Positions 1 to 8,335 of a stretch of 14,769 bases of DNA are shown piece by piece. Within the stretch, counting starts at the first letter, position 1. Each line of letters starts with the position of its first letter. The position numbers were made by a program, and so were the translations under genes. The notes under the pieces are model-generated. The model ran no database searches. It saw only the letters and a list, made by a program, of their open reading frames with translations, and was not told where the DNA came from. This stretch comes from Dimargaris cristalligena (taxonomy: Eukaryota > Kickxellomycota > Dimargaritomycetes > Dimargaritales > Dimargaritaceae), in the NCBI GenBank assembly GCA_027576995.1, contig JANBQC010000661.1:1-14769 (forward strand), in the 5' to 3' direction.

Positions 1-35
1 AATCAAGGTTAGGCCGGTATTTTAGGTACACTTAC

Positions 36-720
36 TCGATAGCACTAAAAAGGTTGTTAGATAGGTATTGATAAACTCGATAAATTCGGCCAACCCAGCT
101 ATGACTCGTACTAAAGTGGTCGCAATCCAGAAAAAAGCTCCATCCAGAAACAGAATAACGAACAGACTGGACTGCCGCGCCCGATGGGCCCGCATAATAT
201 TGATTAAGAACTGCCACGATACCAGGCAATTGAAGAGGAGGTCACACGCCACGAACAACGTGGTGCTGATCCGCTCAAAGGCGGAGGTGCACTGAAAATC
301 GAGAACCTCCGATTGGATATGGACCATACTCACCGCGACGATGTGGAAACCCACCAAAAGGCACTGTAAACCGTACATGAAGTAGAGAAACCACGGGGCC
401 ATATTACTGGCGTAATATGCTTTGGTAATGATAATGAAGCCCGAAAAGGTGTTGGATACAATATGGATTATGTAGAAAACGGCGGCAAAACCGAGACAGG
501 GCAAGCGGACGTAGTCACGAAGGAGAATAACGATGGATAATAGGGCGATGATTAGGTTCATGGTAAAACACTGTAAGTGGACGGACTGCCGGGTTTGGTG
601 GAGGGTCCGGGACGATACAAAGAGGGCGTAGCCCATGATAAGCGCCATGACGGCGGATGCGGACCGCGAAGCACCAGTGACCAGGATAAGGTCGTTGTTT
701 ATCTGGAACTCCTCGGACAT
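36..720 (-). CDS. Seven-transmembrane protein, first exon (3' part outside window)
   Basis: I do not recognise the family. The ATG at 720-718 opens a frame rich in hydrophobic helices. Approximate segments are residues 11-36, 48-68, 75-99, 107-133, 150-175, 185-210 and an incomplete one from 215, which suggests a seven-helix GPCR-like layout with a short polar N-terminus (MSEEFQINND). Cysteines sit at 51, 75, 120, 144, 159 and 165. The open frame reaches a TAA at 24-22, but a consensus donor GTAAGT lies at 35-30, just after the first base of codon 229. The last apparent residues are therefore probably intronic, and the gene should continue with the rest of helix 7 and a cytoplasmic tail left of the window. 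The TAA could instead be the true stop, giving 232 aa. It may be a receptor or a generic fungal 7TM protein; ligand and role are unknown. The coding call is fairly secure, the function is not. Confidence 0.75.
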
Positions 721-991
721 GGTATATCAATCGATTTATAGTAATATCAAGGGGAAATAAAAAATACACAAGTAGACTATCTAAGTAAATAAAACGACTA
801 AAAAAGGGTGGATCGGGATGGATAATACATGCGAATAACGAAAGTACGTATCAATTAATGCGTAGGCCCACAGGCTGAATAGTAGCAGCTTTCGAAGGAA
901 GGGCGGTGTGTGTTCTAGTGTTTGTTTACCACCCGGACCTGCTGGAGACCAACTGAAATATACCAGCCTGGCCATTGGCAGATGTAACAAA

Positions 992-1001
992 GGGGGGGGG
1001 G
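992..1001 (+). repeat. Poly-G tract (G10)
   Basis: Ten consecutive G on the plus strand, followed by a G6 run at 1014-1019. On the minus strand, which encodes the 7TM gene, this is a C tract about 270 nt upstream of its start codon. Confidence 0.9.
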
Positions 1002-2185
1002 CTAAGGAAAAAAGGGGGGTTGCTGTAGTGTTGAGATTAAGAAAAAAACAGTGAATAGTATCTTGGAGTTAGTAATGGCTAGAGAATCGTGTAAAGGATC
1101 GGCTAAGTGGACTGTACATCTAGCTATATATACTTGCGGATATAGGTAAAAGACTAGCAATGTTTAGAAATTAGTTGGTGTGAATAGGTGGGACGACCAA
1201 ACGTAGGGGAAAGGAAAAAGGCGAGGCATCGTGGAGATCAGCCGGGGAAGGTGCGTGCTGTGACAAGCCCAAAAGGGGTTCATTTTTAACACACGGTTCC
1301 TGTTGTAGTGTAGCCATTACCGGCTCATTCACATCATTGAATTGGACTAATGCGGACCAGCCTAAAATCCTTCTCAACCATCTCACTTACCAGCCGTGGT
1401 AGCCCGGAAATTCTGGTATTACAGTGCACTTTATTAATTCACAGCCCCGGACCAGTGGCCCGCTTACGCTGCCTTTTAACGAACTTAGCCATTCTAGGGA
1501 GGTTGGTGCGATGCATTGTTGTAGCTAGAACTTTCCTACTCTTTGATTGCATTAAATATACCGATGCTTGTTAATATATATATATTCTAGATAATTCACT
1601 AGGCTGGGGTCAGAGGAGAAAAAAAGGGGGGAATCAGGTAAGGAGTTCAGGACAGGTCTTTTTCTTTGCTATACATAGCTGTAGGGGGTCGCTTATTCTG
1701 TTGTGGGCGGGGTTAATCGAGTGTCAGTTATTCTAAGCGAATCTTTGCAGAAAAAATACCACCAAATATCGTAAAAGTAGTAGCGGCGATCATTTAAGGA
1801 GAATTGACCTTCAAAGACCGCCAAACTTACCATGGTTCCTCAGTTTCTCCAGATGCACCAGGCTGAAACCAAGAGACCAAATACTTAATGGCCACCCAGG
1901 CCGAGAATTAACTGTTATGGTACACCCAAGGTTATTGTAATTATAGTCACACCCATTGAAGCTCGTTGTCAGAATTTGAATTCATACCAATGGAAGAAAC
2001 CAGCCAACGTTTAATAAACCAAAATCTAGTGCCATACTATCTAATTTCAATACGTCCATTACGATTATTCAGCGATTCTGAAGCACCTTTAGTGTGTATT
2101 TTTAGGGGATGAAGGGGGGAAATAAAAAGATCAAGTCAAATCGTGCATTGTAGTCCAATACTCGGCTAAGAATCCGAAATATTGA

Positions 2186-2204
2186 TGTTGACACGGTGTC
2201 AACA
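2186..2204. repeat. 19-nt perfect dyad (TGTTGACAC-G-GTGTCAACA)
   Basis: Two perfect 9-nt inverted arms are separated by a single G. It lies about 205 nt past the CCT6 stop codon. The one-base spacer makes an RNA hairpin poor as drawn, although inner pairs could open to form a loop. A binding site for a dimeric DNA-binding protein is an alternative. Function unknown. Confidence 0.85.
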
Positions 2205-2409
2205 GAATTATGCCATACCAAAATTGGGAAGAGGAGGAAGGGGATCGATTCAAAAGGTAATAAAAGCTCCCTGGCGTAAAAGGAAAAAGGGGAGCAAAGT
2301 GAATACTATTATTGATACGAGTGAGAATAATAAGAGTGTGTAAAAAAATACTAATAGGGAAACGAGCCGATGGTAGAAGGGGAGGGAAGAGGTGTATAAG
2401 TGTAACGCT

Positions 2410-4673
2410 TTATCCCATCATGGCCGCATCATTTTCCGACTTCAGCGAGACACGCCCGGCCCGAAGCATTTCATCGACCAACAGCAAGTTACTGGCAATC
2501 ACCGCACACGAGTGGAGCTGATGGCGCACCACACGGTAGTTATCCCAGATACCCTCCGTCTTGGGGTCCAGTACCTCGCCGGTCCTCAGGTCCAAACCCA
2601 CCACATGGCCTTCCTGGTGCTCATCCTGCAGCATGACGATGGTATCCTGGGCGTCGTAGCCACCGTTTTGAGCCAGCACTTTAGGGATGACCAGGAGAGC
2701 ATCAGCGAAGGCCTGGACACCCATCTTGGCGCGGCCCTTGATACCGGCCTTGAAGCTGCCGGACAAGTGGGCCGAGCAGGCGATTTGGAAGGCGGCCGCA
2801 CCGGGGACCAGGTAGGGGTCCTCCAGGGCATTCTTGACCGCCCGCAGACCGTCACGCACCGCGTCGTTAATCTGGGCGATGGAGTGGGGGTTGGGCCCCT
2901 TGATCAGCAGGGTGACGGACTTAGGGTCCTTGACCTCTTCCACGAAAGTGTACTTGTCCTCTCCCAGCACGTGTTCGTAGACCAGTCCAGCGTAACCCAA
3001 CACATCGGGGGTCAGGTCCTCGACGGAATTTTGGGCCACACCACCGCACACCAGCTGGAGACGCTCCATGTTGCGGCGCTTAGCCCGGCGGAGGGCGAAG
3101 ATCCCGTTCTTGGCCAGCACATCGAGGGACAGGGGGTCGATACCCTTCTGGTTGATCAGCACGAAGTTCTTGGGCTTGCCCTCCTCGATGCTGTCGCCAC
3201 ACACCTGGTTCTTGAAGTCCACGATCTTGCGCAGCTTAGCGTCCACGAACTTACGTTCCGATTCCACCAGCTTGTCGCGCTGATCAGCGGAGGAGTAGAA
3301 GAAACCGGAGTTGACTTCCGTTTTTTCGTACTCGAGTGACACGTTGAGGGTCAGAATGAAGGCATTCTGCACCCGCTTGGGCATATCGGGGTGACGGGGA
3401 CCGTGATCCAGGACCAGACCCCGGACCAGGCGCGAGTCGGTTTCAGAGCGATGCTGCATCTTCATGACTTCAACCATGTGGAGATCGATGGGTTCGTCGG
3501 GGCGCTGGATGGCCAGCACGGCGTCGACCGAGGCCTCCGTCAGAGTATCGGCCAGGGCTTCTTGGACCTTGGTCCGTAGGGCCGTCCGGGCAACGGAAAT
3601 AAGTTCTTCGCGGTCCCGCTTGGGGGTCACGCCAAATTTATCCAGGAAAGCTAGCGCCTCCAGCTTGGCCGCTTCGAAGCCCTCGGTGATAACCCGCGGG
3701 TGCAGACCTTCGGAAATGTACCGCTCAGCCTGTTTCAGAAGCTCACCGACCAGAAGAACGACACCCGTGGTACCGTCACCGGTGATCTCGTCCTGGGCGG
3801 TAGCGGCCCGGGCAATCATGGCGGCGGTGGGGTTTTGGATTTGCTATTCGATTAAAGATATTTAGTCAATAGGATGAAAGCGGCGATCTAGGGTTAGAAA
3901 GTAGATACTAGTGGATTAAGAAGTGTCTAGTTAAAACCAGTCATAATAAGGTTAATGTAGTATCCGTATAAACCCTACCATTTCACTGAGAAGCACTTTG
4001 CCGTCTTTGGTGATCTTGATGCCACCAGCACCATCCACTAACCTACAATAGAGTAATCGATAATAGTGCAATGAGAAGTAGGGAGTAACTATGGGTTAGC
4101 GATAGGGAACGACTATATAATTAATCCTGGGCAGCAAGTCAAAAGCCTGATTAAATAATCAGAATGGATATTCACTCTCAATAGATGGCCCTATATGTAT
4201 ATTGCAGCATTAATACACCAGCTGGCTTACATTTTAATGGTTCCCTTGGGGCCCAAGTTAGACTTGAGAACGTCCTGTAGACCGAGGGCGGCGGTGATAT
4301 TGAGCTGCAAGGCCTGACCCCGGCGGGCCACCTCAGATTTGGGGTTGATCAGTTGCACAGCAGAAGACGCCCTGTAAGTATAGAGAAACAAGAGGATGGG
4401 GATATGTAGAACCAACACCGGGCAAGGCATGTCGTTAATCAAGATGTCCAGCACAACCGGCTTATTCACTGGAGTGGACCAACCAAAGTCTGACCCTATG
4501 GTAGCGGATAGGGTGCATTCCAGAGGAGTTAGCAGAAGGGGGAGAACAATCCGGGGGTCGGGGGCACGAAAGTTGATCAGGTCTAAATTCTCCGAGGGGT
4601 CGGGGCAGCAGTGCTTTCCTCCTCCCTCGGGTTAGGCAGTGCTGACCGGGGGTAGAAACGGGAGAACCTACAT
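2410..4673 (-). CDS. CCT6: T-complex protein 1 subunit zeta (CCT6), four exons
   Basis: Zeta subunit of the cytosolic TRiC/CCT chaperonin, the ATP-driven double ring that folds actin, tubulin and other clients. Coding exons on the minus strand are 4673-4672 (only AT of the start codon), 4371-4231, 4042-3979 and 3843-2410; introns are 300, 188 and 135 nt. The joined frame gives 546 aa, the usual size (I recall yeast at about 546 and human at about 531). Landmarks are NLGPKGT near 39-45, ITKDGKV near 58-64, the nucleotide-binding GDGTT at 91-95, the apical segment [15 protein letters not shown] near 240-254, [11 protein letters not shown] near 321-331, and the VRDG aspartate at 400, which corresponds to the catalytic Asp of group II chaperonins. 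The motif usually PGAGA reads PGAAA at 416-420. The C-terminus is [18 protein letters not shown], then TAA. Family assignment is very secure; the first exon rests on splice-signal and frame fit plus the N-terminus [12 protein letters not shown]. Confidence 0.96.
4372..4671 (-). other. CCT6 intron 1, splits the start codon AT^G
   Basis: The donor GTAGGT (4671-4666) follows a leader ending CAAAT, and the acceptor CTTACAG ends at 4372. Joining the leader to GGCGTC (from 4371) creates ATG GCG TCT and the expected CCT6 N-terminus. In unspliced RNA the same AT is followed by GTAG, so the ATG is directly followed by TAG. The exon-2 frame extends back into the intron without an appropriately placed ATG for a normal CCT6 N-terminus, which supports the split-start model. 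Confidence 0.7.
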
Positions 4674-5507
4674 TTGAATATGTGAAAAGCAATGAAAGAA
4701 GGCAGGAGGGAGAGGAACTGGGCGGAGATGATGAATCAGATCAAAAGGCAAATAAGGGGCAACTCGGGGTATAGTAAGACTGGGTCGGATTACTAAACGG
4801 TATAAGAAAGCCACACATACACACTCAGGAAAGGTGAGGGGGGGGAAAGGTAGCGAGCGGCAGCAAGTAATCCCTCAGCGGAGCGGAAGTCGCACTTGGG
4901 AATCACCAGGCCAATAGATCTTCCCGCGGCTGAGTTAAACTGGAGGAGACCACTCAGCTGGGCTACTGGTTATAATGCCTAGCCAACATATAAATAAGCC
5001 AATTTGTCTAGATTTATCCATTAACGTAGACAATGGTGACCTTTGGTTAGTGATTTATAACTCAGGTCCTATTTTCCGGTCTTATTCGGGGCATGTTGCT
5101 GGCTAAAACTCCCCCAACCTATGGTGTAAACCTGGTATAAATGATTACTACGATCCATAATTTAGGTCTCTCTAGGTACTGTCAAATGGCTGACATTATA
5201 GTCCCCCGAAATTTGGTGCATAGTTCACTACTCGGATTTAAATCTAAAGAATTAAATAGCAATGGCATACGCCAACTCAATAAAGCAGCATCTAAGTCAA
5301 GCCCTGATACTATATCTTATTTAAAAATATATGATCTCTTTATAACCACCAACTAAATAAAACGAGCAAAAATAGGGGTGAAAAAATAAAAGCCTCTGCA
5401 TTGATCCAGGTTAATTAGTAAAAATGTAACTCGCTATACGTAGAGAAGGCCGTGGAACACATTTTGAGAAACCTGGGATCGAAACTCATTGACTAAATGG
5501 AAACCCT
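4674..5507. promoter_or_regulatory. CCT6 upstream region / MRP4 downstream region
   Basis: About 830 nt without a credible gene. On the minus strand the part next to the CCT6 start is strongly pyrimidine-rich (for example CAGTTCCTCTCCCTCCTGCC around 4720-4701), as expected of a fungal core promoter or leader. A G8 run on the plus strand (4838-4845) is a C8 run on the transcribed sense strand. I see no convincing TATA box close to the start. The open frame at 5141-5356 (+) has no recognisable domain and atypical composition, so it is not called. Confidence 0.5.
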
Positions 5508-6686
5508 TTAAAAGGACAAGGAATCATCCGCTGCATTTTCGTTGATGACCTGTTCCTCACGCTGGGCTTGCTCCTGTTGCTGTTGGTAGTAGGCCTTCTG
5601 GCGCAGATACGCTCCTTCCTGGGCGGCTTTGGAAAAGAGAGCGGCCAATAGTTTGATGCCCGTCACCGAATCATCGTTAGCCGGTATTGGGTACGTGACG
5701 CAATGGGGATTGCAGTCCGTGTCTACCACCCCAATTGTGGGGATGTTGCTCGCCCGGGCCTCCGCCAGCGCCGGCTTATTTTCCAGCATGTTGAAGAACA
5801 CCATCAGGTCGGGCTTGAACACATGGTTGCGGGTGGCGGGGGGCTGGGAAACGGCCTCTTCCCGGGTGGTTTCAGTGGTTGTGCGGCCGTTGGTCCGTTC
5901 GGTCACCACATCCCGGGTCTGAGCCTCCGTTGCGGGCGCCGTTTGGGCAGTCAGGGACGACGAGGTGGATATGATACCGGCCTCGTTGGACACTTCGACG
6001 GCATAGCGCCCTAATACCACCTCCGAGTTGGTCAACGTACCCGGGAGCCACTTACCATTCACATGGTACTGGCCGCAGGCCGTCGCTGCTTCACCCACTG
6101 GGTACACCATGTTAGGCCGCGTGGCAATGAACAGAATGATACCACCGGCCCGGGCCACCTCCCGAGTCGCATTAAGGGCCCGGCGCAAGTAAGCCACGGT
6201 GTGCTCCAGATTGATGATGTACGTCCCACTGCGTTGGCCGTAAATAAACGGCAGCGTAAAGGGGTTCCAGCGGGACTTGGAATGGCCCAAGTGGAGTCCC
6301 GCCGCCAACAGTTCCGCCATGGACAGTTCGTTGGGGGCCGGGGGATTCCGGTCGGGCTGGGCGAGACCTCCCGGACGGCGGCGGGATCCGATCCGGCTAA
6401 ATTCAGGCATAAGGGACTGCAGACGACGGGTCAATTCCAAGGGTGAAAGTGGGACCGCGGGCGGACGGACCGGGGGAGCGGCGGGGGTGGCGATCGCATC
6501 GAGGGGAGCATCGGGCTGGAATGCACCACCGACTGGGAGTGGGTTGAAAGGTTGGGGATCCTGGCCTGGGAGGGAAGGTCCAGCACCGGTAGTGGTGGCC
6601 AAGCGGCGCACCGACCAGGTGTTCAGGCGTACAAGGCCCACTGGCCGCGTAGCTGAAGGGTTAAAGAGCAGCCGGGAGACCGCCAT
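5508..6686 (-). CDS. MRP4: Mitochondrial small ribosomal subunit protein uS2m (MRP4)
   Basis: uS2 protein of the mitochondrial ribosome small subunit, imported into the matrix. I start it at the ATG at 6686-6684 (MAVSRLLFNPSATRP), not at in-frame non-ATG codons upstream. That gives 392 aa and an arginine-rich N-terminus free of acidic residues (about 1-35), typical of a mitochondrial targeting sequence. A proline-rich linker spans about 40-120. The uS2 fold starts near 121 (SMAELLAAGLHLGHSKSRWN), with FIYGQRSGTYIINLE near 147-161, KWLPGTLTN near 212-220, KPDLMVFFN near 291-299, and the family signature NIPTIGVVDTDCNP near 314-327 with YPIPANDDS near 332-340. Between GTLTN and PDLMVFF there is a Ser/Thr-rich insertion (about 221-290). 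The C-terminus is Gln/Glu-rich (YYQQQQEQAQREEQ). Single exon. The gene lies about 830 nt upstream of CCT6 in the same orientation. Confidence 0.95.
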   Translation of the reverse strand: MAVSRLLFNPSATRPVGLVRLNTWSVRRLATTTGAGPSLPGQDPQPFNPLPVGGAFQPDAPLDAIATPAAPPVRPPAVPLSPLELTRRLQSLMPEFSRIGSRRRPGGLAQPDRNPPAPNELSMAELLAAGLHLGHSKSRWNPFTLPFIYGQRSGTYIINLEHTVAYLRRALNATREVARAGGIILFIATRPNMVYPVGEAATACGQYHVNGKWLPGTLTNSEVVLGRYAVEVSNEAGIISTSSSLTAQTAPATEAQTRDVVTERTNGRTTTETTREEAVSQPPATRNHVFKPDLMVFFNMLENKPALAEARASNIPTIGVVDTDCNPHCVTYPIPANDDSVTGIKLLAALFSKAAQEGAYLRQKAYYQQQQEQAQREEQVINENAADDSLSF

Positions 6687-7001
6687 AGGGATATATGTAT
6701 ATAAATTAAGCAATGGAGGGGATTCAGAAGGGGAGAAGGGTTAAATCTAATAAGCAGTTGCACGCACCCTAACCGTAAGACAAAGGAATCTGACCAGGCT
6801 CTCGAAGCGACCTTGATCAGAAGGTGTGGTTCGCCTAATCTACGATTGTCGTGAGTTTGGTATACACACCCAACCTTAGTATCTCTCTCCCTCTCTCATA
6901 CTAGTTGTATGGGTGGATCAAAGGGCTCTAATACGCGAAACCCAATCCAGAAGATACTTAGGCAGTAAGTCTGAGAGGGTATTGAAACCAGTCCAACCGA
7001 G

Positions 7002-7009
7002 TCACGTGA
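7002..7009. promoter_or_regulatory. TCACGTGA E-box palindrome upstream of MRP4
   Basis: An 8-nt perfect palindrome with a CACGTG core, the site class bound by fungal bHLH factors such as Cbf1. It lies about 320 nt upstream of the MRP4 start, with a CCAAT box (HAP-complex class site) at 7018-7022 next to it. The pairing with a mitochondrial gene is plausible, but both motifs are short enough to occur by chance. Confidence 0.35.
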
Positions 7010-7952
7010 TCATAGTGCCAATGGGATCTCCCCGCCTTCGTAACCCCACAATGTCTGGTGGCGTAGCAAAATTGTCGGAATCGTAGTATAGTCGAACCTC
7101 ATCAAAACGACCTTAAAATCAACATTACTGCTGGGACTGCTGCTTACAATTACGAATGCTACTTGGTTACTAATAGTTGTATTCCATTTTTTTATACATA
7201 TTCCTAATCAGCTTTACGGTGGGAAAGTACTTCCCCCATATCTGTACTTGAGTCCAGCTTGTTCAACAGGTCACATTAGTCGCCCCCGCCTACCTTATTG
7301 GTGAGTGCCTAATAAATGCATATGAGAGCATAGTTGGTGCAATTTAATGGTGTTGCCATTTTTTGATCGTAAGTTTAGGGCAACTGGGCGGAATTAATCG
7401 CCTTACAAGGAATGTGCATCGCTCTTAAATAAAGCAATATAATATTATACCACAGCGGGCTTTAGTACACTAGTTACATATTGAATAGATTCTAGCAACT
7501 ATTTTATTTGAATTGAGAGTAAATTATGGCATAAATATATATATCGACAGATTTTCGCGTACAATATATTTAAGTATATCAACTATATAATTGGGAAAAC
7601 ACAATGGGGTCGGTTTGCGGAAGAAGCAATGCCCCTTCTGGATAGTGCATGGCAAAAATAGCTAGAATATCCGCATGGAACATAACATTGTTCTCGTGGA
7701 AGAGATACTGCCGAAAGGGGTGCATTAGCTATAGGGGGTTTATGTCCATGTCGCAGCAGGGTAATAGGTTCCAGATATTCTAATATTCGGAAAATATACA
7801 GTTAGAAAGCTGTGCTTTAAGACACGAAAATTATAGGATACCAGTGCCATTATACTAGCGACAATACATCCCGATTATACACCCCCAAAACGATATTATC
7901 AGCCACCTCCACCCAACTAGTTCATTAATAATGTTTTTAATAAATACACAAT

Positions 7953-7969
7953 TGGCCCTTTTCGGGCCA
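7953..7969. repeat. Short hairpin TGGCCC-TTTTC-GGGCCA
   Basis: Perfect 6-bp GC-rich arms around a 5-nt loop in an otherwise AT-rich intergenic stretch, about 370 nt past the DUF4436 stop. Function unknown. Confidence 0.7.
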
Positions 7970-8335
7970 TAACCCATTACAAAGAACGGCCCTGAACTCA
8001 CCGATTACAGTATCCATGGGTATTTCTTAACAGCTTGGACACAGCTTATGTTAGCAACCCTAGGTATCCGGTTAATGTTTCCTACATTTAGCACCATATG
8101 AAATTCACTTGATAATTCTTCATTTATAAGCACCGTCTGTCACGGACAAAATTAGCAAGATAAGAAGCCGGGATCGCGTGGTTTTGGTTTTTTGGGGGGA
8201 GGAGCATTGAACAATAGAGAAACAGGGCCCCGGTATTAATATAAATCATGATATATTTAGATAATGCAAAGTAGTGTGACAATAGAAAATATTTCCCCCA
8301 CTGGAAATAGATAATGCTAGCGTGGGAGATGGGTA

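Larger units (their letters stand above)
721..2409. other. Intergenic region between 7TM gene and CCT6
   Basis: This stretch holds the upstream region of the 7TM gene and the downstream region of CCT6, both on the minus strand. ORFs here are short and lack domain character. Visible items are a G10 run at 992-1001, G6 runs at 1014-1019, 1626-1631 and 2114-2119, an (AT)6 tract near 1574-1585, and a 19-nt dyad at 2186-2204. On the minus strand a consensus donor-like GTAAGTGAG begins at 1390, which might mark a 5' UTR exon, but I found no partner that proves it. Confidence 0.6.
6687..8335. other. Long gene-poor intergenic region
   Basis: About 1.65 kb between the MRP4 start and the DUF4436 stop. 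It should contain the MRP4 promoter (right of 6686) and the DUF4436 3' UTR. I see a CT-rich tract near 6880-6900, a TCACGTGA palindrome at 7002-7009, a CCAAT box at 7018-7022, AT-rich stretches near 7430-7600, and a short hairpin at 7953-7969. No ORF of useful length, no tRNA B-box and no terminal inverted repeats were seen. Confidence 0.6.

Noticed and set aside
1171..1391. Possible 5' UTR exon with a GTAAGTGAG donor at 1390 (-)
   Set aside because: The donor is good, but no acceptor or downstream exon can be tied to it from sequence alone.
1439..1516. 25-aa very basic minus-strand peptide (MHRTNLPRMAKFVKRQRKR...)
   Set aside because: Considered as a tiny ribosomal protein such as eL41, but the sequence does not match it and no supporting context exists.
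2392..3339. 315-codon open frame on the plus strand
   Set aside because: It is antisense to the CCT6 exon 4, which is conserved along its whole length; its His/Gln/Val-rich translation is a product of the GC-rich opposite codons.
4396..4692. Frames on both strands within CCT6 intron 1
   Set aside because: They begin at non-ATG codons or run antisense, and have no domain content; the region is explained as intron.
5141..5356. 71-codon plus-strand frame between CCT6 and MRP4
   Set aside because: AT-rich, no recognisable domain, no promoter or splice context; probably chance.
6063..6744. Plus-strand frames of 127 and 155 codons opposite MRP4
   Set aside because: Antisense to the conserved uS2m coding region, with Arg/Gly-rich low-complexity translations.
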